Shown here: piece after piece, positions 16,814-26,150 of the stretch | Position numbering within the stretch: the first letter of the stretch is position 1 | Layout: each line of letters begins with the position of its first letter | Assembly: GCF_007741475.1 (NCBI RefSeq) | Contig: NZ_CP036261.1 | Span: 4,589,798 to 4,653,797 of the forward strand | DNA from: Rosistilla ulvae | GTDB lineage: Bacteria > Planctomycetota > Planctomycetia > Pirellulales > Pirellulaceae | Length of the DNA: 64,000 nt | Reading direction: 5' to 3' | Program-made: the position numbers and the translations under genes | Notes under the pieces: generated by a model | Database searches by the model: none | What the model was told of the DNA's origin: nothing | What the model saw: only the letters and a program-made list of their open reading frames with translations

Positions 16814-18835
16814 ATGCTCGATGCCGCCAGTATCCTTGGCCCCGATGGACGCATCGCCAAGCGACTGACGCAATACGAACACCGCCCGCAACAGCTGCGA
16901 ATGGCCGATGCGGTCGCCGATGCGATCGAACAGGGGCACCATCTTGTCGCCGAAGCGGGGACAGGGACGGGGAAGAGTTATGCCTATCTGGTCCCCGCGA
17001 TTCTGTTCGCCACTGGCGACCAACGCGAAGAGGAGGCCGAAGATTCGGCGGGCGATCCGCCGCGACCTCGCCGAGTGGTGATCTCGACGCACACGATCAG
17101 CTTGCAAGAACAACTGATCATGAAAGACCTGCCGCTTTTAAACAGTGTGATCCCGCGCGAGTTTTCGTCGGTGCTGGTCAAGGGCCGATCGAACTATGTC
17201 TCGCTGCGGCGTTTGAAGCTGGCGCAGACCAAAGCCGCCGGGATGTTCGAACGCGATACGCAGCACGTTCAGCTGCGTCAGATCACCGAATGGGCCAAGG
17301 AGACGACCGACGGCAGTCGCAGCACCGTGCCGACGCGGATCGAAGCTGGCGTGTGGGATGAAGTCGCCAGCGACAGCGGTAACTGTATGGGACGCAAGTG
17401 CGAGACGCACGATAAGTGCTTCTATTACGCAGCTCGCCGGCGGATGCAAAACGCTCAGATCCTGGTCGTCAACCACGCTCTGTTCTTCAGCGATCTGGCG
17501 CTGCGACAGCAGGACATCAGTTTATTGCCCGATTACGACGCGGTGATTCTCGACGAATGCCACACGATCGAAGCTGTCGCCGGGGACCACTTGGGAATCC
17601 GAGTTTCCAACGGGCAGATCGATTACATCCTGAACAAGCTGTATAACCCGCGGACGCAAAAGGGGCTGTTGATCGCTCACGATCTGCAGCGGTTGCAACA
17701 GGACGTCGACCGTTGCCACTTCGCCGCCGACGAGTACTTTGCTGGCCTCTTGGATTGGTGGGACGAAGACCCGCGCCGCAACGGACGCGTCCGACGACCG
17801 AACCTGACGCCCAACGTCGTCAGCGATCCGCTAGCGGCGTTGGCGAAGCAATTGAAACGCTATGGCGATGGAATGGACAACGAATCGGTCCGCAAGGACT
17901 TCATGTCGGCGCACGATCGGTTGACGGTGTTGGCTGAATCGCTGAAGTCGTGGAACGAACAACTGTTGGATGGCTACGTCTACTGGGTCGAACGAACGCG
18001 GTCGCATCGCGGTTTCGACCGGGTGAATCTAGCGGCGACGCCGATCGATGTCGGCGAAGCGCTACGCGAGATGCTGTTCCAGAAGACCCGTTCGGTCGTG
18101 ATGACAAGCGCCACGCTGGCGGTCGGCAGCGAAGCGAACTTCGATTTCTATCGCTCTCGCGTCGGGCTCACCGGCGGGGAATCGCTGCGTGTGGGCAGCC
18201 CGTTCAACTATCGCGACCAAGCGACACTGATCGTTGTCGATGGCTTGCCCGATCCGTCGAGCCAGCGGGAGGCCTTCGAACGGGCGCTCCCCGAACAGGT
18301 GAAACGCTACATTTTGGAGACCGATGGGCACGCGTTTGTGCTCTTCACAAGTTACGGTCTGCTGAAGAAAGTCGCCGCGGCGTTGACGCCTTGGTTGGTC
18401 CAACAGGGAATGTCGCTGTTCACCCAAGGAGGCGACCAATCGCGGACGCAGATCCTCGATGCGTTTCGCAGCAATCCACGGAGCGTGCTGTTTGGCACCG
18501 ACAGTTTCTGGCAGGGAGTCGACGTGCCGGGAGACGCGTTGCAGAACGTGATCATCACGAAATTGCCGTTCAGCGTCCCCGACCATCCACTTTTGGAAGC
18601 CCGCTTGGAAGCGATCCGCGCCGCCGGCGGTAACCCGTTTGTCGATTACCAATTGCCCGAAGCTGTGATCAAGCTGCGACAGGGCTTTGGGCGATTGATT
18701 CGAACCGCAACCGATACCGGGATGGTGGTGATCCTCGATCCGCGCGTGCAGACCAAACCGTATGGTCGGATCTTCCTTGAATCGTTGCCCGATTGCCATC
18801 GGGTCGTACACAGCGTCCGCGCTCGACAGAGCTGA
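16814..18835 (+). CDS. dinG: DinG/YoaA-type ATP-dependent DNA helicase (XPD-like)
   Basis: 673 residues, superfamily 2 5'-3' helicase of the Rad3/XPD group, acting in DNA repair or R-loop/replication-conflict resolution. Visible motifs are Walker [13 protein letters not shown] (about 48-59), motif Ia [10 protein letters not shown], the DECH Walker B box in [10 protein letters not shown] (near 250), and the C-terminal motifs GVDVPG and QGFGRLIR. The iron-sulphur region has C191, C196 and C202. The position usually filled by the first cluster cysteine (NYxC in many relatives) reads NYVS with S130. The protein lacks the extra N-terminal exonuclease of Gram-positive DinG. The chosen ATG gives a complete N-terminus. 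Convergent with glgA. Confidence 0.88.
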   Translation: MLDAASILGPDGRIAKRLTQYEHRPQQLRMADAVADAIEQGHHLVAEAGTGTGKSYAYLVPAILFATGDQREEEAEDSAGDPPRPRRVVISTHTISLQEQLIMKDLPLLNSVIPREFSSVLVKGRSNYVSLRRLKLAQTKAAGMFERDTQHVQLRQITEWAKETTDGSRSTVPTRIEAGVWDEVASDSGNCMGRKCETHDKCFYYAARRRMQNAQILVVNHALFFSDLALRQQDISLLPDYDAVILDECHTIEAVAGDHLGIRVSNGQIDYILNKLYNPRTQKGLLIAHDLQRLQQDVDRCHFAADEYFAGLLDWWDEDPRRNGRVRRPNLTPNVVSDPLAALAKQLKRYGDGMDNESVRKDFMSAHDRLTVLAESLKSWNEQLLDGYVYWVERTRSHRGFDRVNLAATPIDVGEALREMLFQKTRSVVMTSATLAVGSEANFDFYRSRVGLTGGESLRVGSPFNYRDQATLIVVDGLPDPSSQREAFERALPEQVKRYILETDGHAFVLFTSYGLLKKVAAALTPWLVQQGMSLFTQGGDQSRTQILDAFRSNPRSVLFGTDSFWQGVDVPGDALQNVIITKLPFSVPDHPLLEARLEAIRAAGGNPFVDYQLPEAVIKLRQGFGRLIRTATDTGMVVILDPRVQTKPYGRIFLESLPDCHRVVHSVRARQS

Positions 18836-18885
18836 AGCCGCCCTGGCGAGAACTCCAGCGGCGATGTTGCAGTGGTATGGCGACG

Positions 18886-20460
18886 TTAACCGACGACTTC
18901 GCCATGAACTCGGTTGATCGTTTCCTGGTAGACCTGTTCGTAACGAAGCGCACTCTGCCGCCACGACCAGTCCTGCTGCATCCCGGTTCGAACGATTTGT
19001 TCCCATACATCGGGCCGATCGCGATAGGTCGTTACCGCGCGATCGAGTGCTTCGCCCAAAGCGCGGGCGTGAAAGCTGTTCATATGGAAACCTGTCGCCG
19101 TCTGATGGCGGACCGTCTCGTCGGTGGTATCGGTCACCGTATCGGCCAGACCGCCGGTCGGGTTGACGATCGGAACGGTGCCGTAACGCAGGCTATACAA
19201 CTGGTTCAACCCGCACGGTTCATACCGGCTGGGCATTAGGAACATATCCGACGCCGCTTCGATGCGGTGAGCCATTTTGTCGGAGAAACCGAGATGGACG
19301 GCGAGGCGTTTGCCATAGCGATTTGCCAAATCAGAGAGCGTCTGGTGATACCGAGGATCGCCGGTTCCCAAGACGACCCACTGCACCGGGCTACCATCGC
19401 CCAACCAGTTGTTCATCATTTCAGTGACCAGATCCCAGCCCTTTTGGTCGGCCAAGCGACCGATCAATCCGATCAAAGGAATCTCGGGATTGTCCTCCAA
19501 CCCCAGTTCCTGTCGCAGCGCACTGCGATTGGCCTGCTTGCCAGCCTTCCAATCGTCGATGCCATAATGCGTGTCGAGATGTTGGTCGGTCGACGGATCC
19601 CAGATCTGGTAGTCGACGCCGTTGACGATCCCCGACAGCACGTCGCGTCGGTTTCGCAACACCCCATCCAAACCGCAACCGTATTCGGCCTGCTGGATCT
19701 CTTGAGAATATCGCTGCGAAACGGTGGTGATCGAATCGGCGAAGACGAGTCCCGTCTTTAATAGGTTCAGATGGCCGTAGAACTCCATTTTGTCCGGCGT
19801 GAACTCGCTCCAACCGAGGCCGTTGAGCAACATATCCCAGTGCCAAAACTGTCCCTGGTAGGCCATGTTGTGGATCGTCATGATCGTCGTGACATGATCC
19901 ATCCAAGGATGCGATTCGAAGCGGTTGGCGACATAGGCCGGGATCAGACCGGTCTGCCAATCGTTGCAATGGACGATATCCGGGGGAGAATCGAGGGTGT
20001 CGATCGCCGACAGAGCGGCCCGACAGAAAAAAGAAAAGCGTTCGCAGTTATCCCAAAAATCACCTTGAGCGTCGCCGTACAGATGCTCGCGATCGTAGTA
20101 GGACGGTTGGTCGATCAGCAGCACTTCGCATTGATCGCCGGGCAGATAGCTTTTCAATAATCGCGCTGTGACCGTTTTGCCCGCGATCTCGACCGAGACG
20201 CTATGGTCTGTCGGTTCGATCGGCCGACCACACCCAAACACCTGGCGAAAGGCGGGCATAATCACCGTCACCTTGTGCCCACGCTCGGCCAATTGCTGCG
20301 GCAACGAACCGCAGACGTCGGCTAGCCCGCCGGTCTTGGCGAATGGAACAGCTTCGGTAGTCAGTAATACGATATTCAACGGGCTCAATTCCACGGTCGA
20401 TGTCACTTCATGATGCTCGACGGTTCGGCAGCGCGGGTGCCCCCCGGCCCCCGATATCAA
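18886..20460 (-). CDS. glgA: Glycogen/starch synthase (GT5)
   Basis: Up to 524 residues. It transfers glucose from ADP-glucose to the growing alpha-1,4-glucan. Landmarks are FAKTGGLADVCG (substrate loop, KTGGL), the HCNDWQTGLIPAY motif, RLADQKGWDL, and the GT5 C-terminal signature SRYEPCGLNQLY with PTGGLADTV. The start is uncertain. The longest frame begins with TTG at 20460, a GTG lies at 20406, and a TTG at 20379 would give the usual NIVLLTTEAVPF beginning. The true start is therefore probably 20379-20406. No other glycogen genes are nearby. Divergent from the pseudokinase gene across about 200 bases. Confidence 0.93.
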   Translation of the reverse strand: MISGAGGHPRCRTVEHHEVTSTVELSPLNIVLLTTEAVPFAKTGGLADVCGSLPQQLAERGHKVTVIMPAFRQVFGCGRPIEPTDHSVSVEIAGKTVTARLLKSYLPGDQCEVLLIDQPSYYDREHLYGDAQGDFWDNCERFSFFCRAALSAIDTLDSPPDIVHCNDWQTGLIPAYVANRFESHPWMDHVTTIMTIHNMAYQGQFWHWDMLLNGLGWSEFTPDKMEFYGHLNLLKTGLVFADSITTVSQRYSQEIQQAEYGCGLDGVLRNRRDVLSGIVNGVDYQIWDPSTDQHLDTHYGIDDWKAGKQANRSALRQELGLEDNPEIPLIGLIGRLADQKGWDLVTEMMNNWLGDGSPVQWVVLGTGDPRYHQTLSDLANRYGKRLAVHLGFSDKMAHRIEAASDMFLMPSRYEPCGLNQLYSLRYGTVPIVNPTGGLADTVTDTTDETVRHQTATGFHMNSFHARALGEALDRAVTTYRDRPDVWEQIVRTGMQQDWSWRQSALRYEQVYQETINRVHGEVVG

Positions 20461-20660
20461 ACGGTCTTCTATTGAACATACCCCAAGAAACGTGTACCTG
20501 CCACGACGATTACCCCTGGGTTGTCTGAAGACTTTTCGATTAACTTATAAGGTGGGTGGGTCATTGTTAATTGGCGAAGTAAACTTGCTGGGCAAGGATT
20601 ACGGCTTGTGCCGCCCCACGCCCCCCTCTGCCTCGGAATCTAATAACCCTGTAAGTGTCC

Positions 20661-23600
20661 ATGTCGGTATCGGTCAACGATTTTTGGAATCGCATCGCAA
20701 ACAGTGGTCTCGCCGATGCAGCGCAATGCCGACTCTGGGCCGTCGCTTACGTGCAAAGCAATGGCGGCCCGCCGATCAGTGCCAAAGATCTGGCCAAGTG
20801 GATGATCGGGGCCGGGGAATTGACCCTTTTCCAAGCGAAACATCTCCTTTCGGGATCCTCCCAGCGACTCGTCTTCGACCGATATTCGCTGACCGAACCT
20901 GTCGACAGCCCCCCCCTTACAGGATGGTTTCACGCTTTCGACCGCGAAATTGGACAAGCCAGCTCGAAATGCTTGCTCTATTTTCTCGATCCCAAACAAG
21001 CAGCCAAAACCGTTGGCAATCGATTCACCCAAGCTCGCCGGATCGAATCCGACCATCTGCAGTCATATGACCTGATCGCCCCCCCCACCGGTGAGCGAGT
21101 TTTATGGTCGCATCTGCCACCTGGTAAAACGTTGGCCCAGCGGCTGCAAGCGGGACGACTGCCCCAAGAATTGGTCGACCGCATGGGGAAACAATTGGCT
21201 GCCGCCCTGTCGGCCCTGCACGCCATCGACCAGCCCCACGGTTGCATCCACCCACGCTATGTCTGGGTCACCGATCAAGGGGAATCGATCCTGTTGCGCG
21301 ACCCGATCACTCGGCCGGTGTCGCCGCTGGAACCACAACCCGTCGGATGTCTCGACGCGCTCGATCCCAAGGGGGATGGATTGCCATTGAGCGCATTTGC
21401 CGCCCCTGAATTCAGCCTCCCTGGCAAAAATCCCGATAAATCGACCGACCTGTACGCGTTGGGCTGCTTGCTTTATCTCGCCCGATTTGGCCAGCCCCCC
21501 TATTCGGCTTCACAGCCCGACGCGCTGATCCATCTTCATTCCAGCGCGATCCCCGAAGGCTTGCAAGCCGTTCAGCAAGGGGATCGATCCGAGCCGCTGC
21601 TGCGCGTCGTTTCCCACTTGATGGCCAAAAACCACGACGCGCGAATCCCTTCGGCCGACCAGTTGATGTCGATCTTTGAAGTGATCGAATCCGATCCCCA
21701 AGCGGCCGTGGCAGCTCCCGCCGTGGCAGCTCCCGCCGCGGCAACGCCCCCGCCAGCACCAGCGCAACCGCCAGCGGCCGCCGCGCCTCCGCAGGCCCCC
21801 GTGCCGGCCCCCCCCCCCATTGCGCAGCCGACGCCCGCTCCGGTTCAACCGATTGCGACAAACGACGCCCCCACCACCAATCCGCAACCGAAACAGCGCC
21901 CAGCAGCCGCGACGCCGGCCGCTGCGTCAGTGCCTAAATCGAAGCCGGCTCCGGCCGCTGGCCACCGTGCGGCGACACCATCAACTGCCGCGGCACCCCC
22001 CAATCAATCGACTCCGGTAGCCCCCGTCGCCCAACCGGCAGCTCCCGTTGCGGCTCAACCCGTTGCGTCACCACAGCCGACGGCGAATCCGACCCCAGTT
22101 CAACCCGCCGCTGCCGTCCAAGCTGCTGCTGCGGCGGCGGTCCCTCAGGCGGCGGCCGCTGCAACCGGAACCGCGGTCGCTGCCGAACCGATGCCCGACG
22201 ACGAATCGCCGGGGCCGAAAAAGAAACGCCCTGCGGGACGGACTCGCAAGAAGAAGAAAAAGAAGAAAAAGGCAGCCGCCATGGTGATCGGCGGCGTCGG
22301 ATTTTCGATGCTGACCCTGTTGATCGCCGTGTTGTTGATGAACAATCGCGGGCCGCGTCGCGATCCCGATCCCGAACCAGTCGCGTTGCCGTCGGTTCCC
22401 CGTCCCGCAGCCGTTGCCACGTCAACACCACGCGCGACACCGACGCCCGACGGCCCGACGCGTTCGTCAGGGGGAACGTTTGATGTCATCGATGATCGCT
22501 ATGCGTTGTGGTTGCCGCCGGACGAGAGCGATCCGCCGCCGCTGACGATGTTGCCACCTGGCCCACAAATGATCGTCGTTCTGCGCCCGGCCGACATCAT
22601 TGCAACAAGCCCCGGCCGCAAGCTGATGGCGGCGATAGACACCGAACTACAGCCTGCGTTGGCGGCATTGGAAAAACGAATCGGCGTGCCGTTGGGTGAA
22701 GTCGAACGTTTGACGATGGCGGTCGAAGGGAGTTCCGCAGGTGGAATTCAAGCGGCGCTATCGGTCGAACTTGTCGACGAACGATCGTTGGGGAGTTTAC
22801 GAAAAGCGTGGGGCGATCCCGAAGCGGCGGTCGTCGCTGGCGATCAAACGATCTTCGCCGGTGAAGATGTCGATACCGATGCCTACTACGTCGCAAAAGA
22901 ATCGCCGGTCGATTCGATGCCGATTCAACATTTTGCTGTCGGTTCGGTCAAACAGATTCAACAGGTCGCTGAAATTGGCGGAGGCGAAATTCCGTTGCCT
23001 CGCCAGTTTGAACAGACCTGGAAACACGTCCGCGGCGATGGCGAGTTCACTGTGGTGGTCACCCCTAATTTTCTGTTTGCCGACGGAAAACGAATGCTGG
23101 CCGATTACGCCCCCAGCATCGCAGCTCCGCTTAAACAGATGTTGATCCCCGACACCTCGGTGGCGATGTTGTCGATGCAGTTCCATCCGACATGGTACGG
23201 CGAAATTCGGCTGGCCCCCGGCGGCGGCACCTCGGTGGCCGTCTTGAAGCAACGCCTGACAACACAGTTCTCCGATCTACCGATCCACGCCGAAGCGTTC
23301 CTCAACCGCTCGACTCCCCATCCTTCGTGGCGGGCGTTGGCGCTCCGCTTGCCGCGGATGCTCGACGCGGTCGATGCTCAATCGCGGACTGGGATCAGCG
23401 ACAACCAAGCGGTCGCCAACTTCTATCTCCCTAGCCAAGCCGCCCCCAACGTGTTGTTAGGTTCTTGGTTGGCGATGAACACGCCCGAGGGAACGGTCAG
23501 CATGGCGGCGGGCCCCGCGGCGGCCAAGCCGTGGACGATCGATGAGATGTTGGAGAAACCGATCAAGGTCAGCTTTGAACAAGAACCGCTCCACTTCGCT

Positions 23601-23948
23601 GGCTCAACCGTGGTCGATGAGATCAACAACATTCGGCCCAAGGGGAGCCCGGAACTGAAGGTCGTGATCCTCGGCAACGATCTGCAAAAAATGGGAATCA
23701 CGCAAAACCAACAGATCCGCGATTTCAAAGCCGATGGGGTCAAGCTGCGCGACGTTCTAACCCAGTTGGTCCAACGGGCCAACATCGTCAAAGATCTAAC
23801 CGATCCGGCCGATCCCAAGCAGGCGTTGATCTGGTTGTTGGGCCCCGATCCCGACGAGACCGACAACCAAGTGATCTTGGTCACGACGCGCGATGGTGCC
23901 AAAACGGCGGGTTACACGCTGCAGCCCGAGTTTGTGATCAAAGAATAG
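20661..23948 (+). CDS. Membrane-anchored Ser/Thr pseudokinase-like protein with Ala/Pro-rich linker
   Basis: 1095 residues. Residues about 20-330 resemble a protein kinase C-lobe (HGCIHPRYVW near 193-202, AAPEF, STDLYALGCLLY). However, the catalytic-loop Asp, Lys and Asn appear as C195, H197 and Y200, and the DFG position reads RDP, so phosphotransfer is unlikely. A long Ala/Pro/Gln linker (about 340-525) and a lysine block (KKKRPAGRTRKKKKKKKK) precede one transmembrane helix (about 541-562). The remaining 500 residues would lie outside and match no family I know. Poly-C tracts of 8, 8 and 11 bases (20909, 21079, 21808) lie within the frame. A GTG at 20655 is an alternative start. It is probably a signalling or scaffold protein; function unknown. 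Confidence 0.7.
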   Translation: MSVSVNDFWNRIANSGLADAAQCRLWAVAYVQSNGGPPISAKDLAKWMIGAGELTLFQAKHLLSGSSQRLVFDRYSLTEPVDSPPLTGWFHAFDREIGQASSKCLLYFLDPKQAAKTVGNRFTQARRIESDHLQSYDLIAPPTGERVLWSHLPPGKTLAQRLQAGRLPQELVDRMGKQLAAALSALHAIDQPHGCIHPRYVWVTDQGESILLRDPITRPVSPLEPQPVGCLDALDPKGDGLPLSAFAAPEFSLPGKNPDKSTDLYALGCLLYLARFGQPPYSASQPDALIHLHSSAIPEGLQAVQQGDRSEPLLRVVSHLMAKNHDARIPSADQLMSIFEVIESDPQAAVAAPAVAAPAAATPPPAPAQPPAAAAPPQAPVPAPPPIAQPTPAPVQPIATNDAPTTNPQPKQRPAAATPAAASVPKSKPAPAAGHRAATPSTAAAPPNQSTPVAPVAQPAAPVAAQPVASPQPTANPTPVQPAAAVQAAAAAAVPQAAAAATGTAVAAEPMPDDESPGPKKKRPAGRTRKKKKKKKKAAAMVIGGVGFSMLTLLIAVLLMNNRGPRRDPDPEPVALPSVPRPAAVATSTPRATPTPDGPTRSSGGTFDVIDDRYALWLPPDESDPPPLTMLPPGPQMIVVLRPADIIATSPGRKLMAAIDTELQPALAALEKRIGVPLGEVERLTMAVEGSSAGGIQAALSVELVDERSLGSLRKAWGDPEAAVVAGDQTIFAGEDVDTDAYYVAKESPVDSMPIQHFAVGSVKQIQQVAEIGGGEIPLPRQFEQTWKHVRGDGEFTVVVTPNFLFADGKRMLADYAPSIAAPLKQMLIPDTSVAMLSMQFHPTWYGEIRLAPGGGTSVAVLKQRLTTQFSDLPIHAEAFLNRSTPHPSWRALALRLPRMLDAVDAQSRTGISDNQAVANFYLPSQAAPNVLLGSWLAMNTPEGTVSMAAGPAAAKPWTIDEMLEKPIKVSFEQEPLHFAGSTVVDEINNIRPKGSPELKVVILGNDLQKMGITQNQQIRDFKADGVKLRDVLTQLVQRANIVKDLTDPADPKQALIWLLGPDPDETDNQVILVTTRDGAKTAGYTLQPEFVIKE

Positions 23949-23994
23949 ACGAGCGAGAACGATTCCCCGCGTGGAAACCTCTCGCCCGCGATCG

Positions 23995-25116
23995 CTATAA
24001 CTTTTTGAAGATCTTCCGCCCCGTCGTGCTCAGCGGCAGCTTGCCGATCTGTGTCCGAGTCAGCCAACGCGTGCCGGGGTCGCTGATCGGTTGGGCTTCC
24101 CCAGCCAGCTTAGCCGACAAAACCTCCAGCATAATCCGGTATTTGGTGACTCCGTGTTTGATGCGCATCAACGGTTGTGGGGGCTGGATCGATTGCCCAA
24201 ACGCATCGCGCAGATGATCTGCGGCGACGAGCATCGCGTCGGCATCCCCTGCGACTTCGCAGCGAGGGAAGTCCCACAATCCGGCCCAACGTTCCCCCGG
24301 CTGGCACTGACGGACCAGAAACCGCTGTTGGTCGCAAACGACAACGGCCACTTCGCGACGGTCTTCGTATTGGATCTTCTTTACTTTGCCGGGGATCGAT
24401 TCCTGCAGCCCCATCTCGCGCGCCACACATCCCGCAGCCAACGGGCAGGTGTCGCAGGTTGGCGATCGCGGCGTGCAGACGAGACTGCCAAGTTCCATCG
24501 CGGCTTGGTTCAGATGGCCGCTGCCACGCTGCGGCAAAATCGATTCGGCAAATTCCCACAACACTCGCTGCGACGCAGCGATCGTTGGCGGCGACCGAAG
24601 CCCGATTAATCGGCTGTACAATCGCAACGTGTTCGCTTCGACCACCGGCAGTCGATGGTCGCGGCTGATCGAAAGGATCGCCCCGGCGGTGTAACGTCCG
24701 ATGCCAGGCAGCGCCAACACATCGGCAAACTGCTCTGGGAATTCGCCGTCGTGCTCCTCGACGATCTTCTGCGCCGCCGCGTGCATCTGGCGGGCGCGGC
24801 GATAATACCCCAGCCCTTCCCAGTGCCGAAGCACCTCCTGTTCCGAGGCAGCGGCCAATTCGGCGACCGTCGGAAAGCTCTCGGTAAAGCGTTCGAAATA
24901 GGGGATTACGGTGGCGACCTGCGTCTGTTGCAACATGATCTCGCTGATCCAGACGCGATACGGATCGCGACTCTGCCGCCAGGGGAGCGTCCGCGAATTG
25001 GTCTCAAACCATTGCAATAATCGCCGCCGCAATCGACTGCGCCATGCCGAATCGCGCCATCGTGGATCGTGATCGATCGATTCGGCTGCTGAACTCAAGG
25101 GATCCTTCTCCTTCAC
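23995..25116 (-). CDS. mutY: A/G-specific adenine DNA glycosylase MutY
   Basis: 373 residues. It removes adenine mispaired with 8-oxoguanine. Visible features are the catalytic-site motif SEIMLQQTQV (E59), the helix-hairpin-helix LPGIGRYTAGAI (about 136-147), the 4Fe-4S motif C-x6-C-x2-C-x5-C (C214, C221, C224, C230) and a C-terminal NUDIX-like 8-oxoG-recognition domain (WAGLWDFPR). The second catalytic acid, Asp in the usual LDGNV block, here reads VVEANT with E160. It lies 6 bases downstream of the aldolase-like gene on the same strand, so the two are probably co-transcribed. The C-terminus is complete. Confidence 0.93.
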   Translation of the reverse strand: MKEKDPLSSAAESIDHDPRWRDSAWRSRLRRRLLQWFETNSRTLPWRQSRDPYRVWISEIMLQQTQVATVIPYFERFTESFPTVAELAAASEQEVLRHWEGLGYYRRARQMHAAAQKIVEEHDGEFPEQFADVLALPGIGRYTAGAILSISRDHRLPVVEANTLRLYSRLIGLRSPPTIAASQRVLWEFAESILPQRGSGHLNQAAMELGSLVCTPRSPTCDTCPLAAGCVAREMGLQESIPGKVKKIQYEDRREVAVVVCDQQRFLVRQCQPGERWAGLWDFPRCEVAGDADAMLVAADHLRDAFGQSIQPPQPLMRIKHGVTKYRIMLEVLSAKLAGEAQPISDPGTRWLTRTQIGKLPLSTTGRKIFKKL

Positions 25117-25122
25117 CGTCGC

Positions 25123-26130
25123 TTAGATCGGGCAGTGGGTAATCTGTAGATCGTCCGCCAGTTCGCGATGCGGCGTCTTGCCGAGCGTCTGTAGATCGCC
25201 GTGATAGGCGCGGACCGCTTCGTCCGCCGTGATCGTCCCATCAGCCAATTGCCGCAGGTATCCGATGAAGGCGATCTGATCTTCGGCAAAGTTGATCTTT
25301 CGACCAAACAGAGCGACTCGAGCGCCATACTTTTTGGCGTCGGCCAACATCCGGAAGGCGTCCATCGTCGTCCCCGCCGATCCGCCGAGGATGCCGACGA
25401 CAAGCGACGAATCGTAACGGACCAGCGCTTCCATCGCGGCGGGGCCGAAGTAGGGCATCTTCAAAAACAGCGGCCGCCCGGCGCGGGTGATGCCGCCCAG
25501 CAAGCGGACGATGCAGTCGTTGACGTAACTGGCGACATCTTCGACGGGATGGACGATCGCATTGGGGGCGAAGACTTCCAAAAAGTGTCGGAAGCCTTTT
25601 TGTTCGGCTTCTAAACGGAATTGTTTGTAGTGGTTCAACGTCAAAGCATCGCGCTCGGCATCGTTGTTGAGCGTGATCGAATAGAGGCCCAGGTTGGCAC
25701 CTTGAGTGCGTTCGACGTCGCGGCACTCGTATTTGCCCGACTGGATGTGATCGATCGTGGTGCTGCTGAATGGCAGCGAGGGTTGATGGCGGTAATGCGA
25801 CCCGGGAGCGAACCAGATATCGGTGGTATCGTTGGCGCGAGCGGCGGGGGTGACCGGACTGTCGTCGAAAATCCGTTCATCAATCGTTAAGATCTCACTG
25901 GTGCTGGCGCTCATCAGCATGATGTCGACGAGTTTGCGATCGACGATTTCGCGGATGATGTCGCGAAATTCGTCGAGGGTTCGGAAGCGATGCCGTTGGT
26001 CCGCCGCGGCGGGACCGGGCCCCATCAAACCAAACGCCAGGTCGGGATCTTTGGCGTCGGCAAGAATGAAGTCGTTACAGGTTGGGTCGGCGGCGATCCG
26101 AGCCAATTTTTGGTCGAGCGATTTGTCCAT
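25123..26130 (-). CDS. Aldolase-like TIM-barrel protein (uncharacterised)
   Basis: 335 residues, no signal peptide, cytoplasmic. The layout suggests a beta/alpha barrel of the class I/DhnA aldolase type: regularly spaced strand-like blocks (VDIMLMSAS, GLYSITLNN, FLEVFAPNA, PLFLKMPYFG, LVVGILGGSAGT, ARVALFGRKINF) and a GGSAGTTMDAF phosphate-binding-like loop late in the chain. The Lys in FLKMPYFG sits where a Schiff-base Lys could be, but I cannot confirm this. It is co-transcribed with mutY and divergent, by only 20 bases, from a PfkB-type sugar kinase. The pairing suggests sugar-phosphate metabolism. The enzyme's reaction is unknown. Confidence 0.65.
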   Translation of the reverse strand: MDKSLDQKLARIAADPTCNDFILADAKDPDLAFGLMGPGPAAADQRHRFRTLDEFRDIIREIVDRKLVDIMLMSASTSEILTIDERIFDDSPVTPAARANDTTDIWFAPGSHYRHQPSLPFSSTTIDHIQSGKYECRDVERTQGANLGLYSITLNNDAERDALTLNHYKQFRLEAEQKGFRHFLEVFAPNAIVHPVEDVASYVNDCIVRLLGGITRAGRPLFLKMPYFGPAAMEALVRYDSSLVVGILGGSAGTTMDAFRMLADAKKYGARVALFGRKINFAEDQIAFIGYLRQLADGTITADEAVRAYHGDLQTLGKTPHRELADDLQITHCPI

Positions 26131-26150
26131 TAGTCTTTGGGTAGTTTGAA

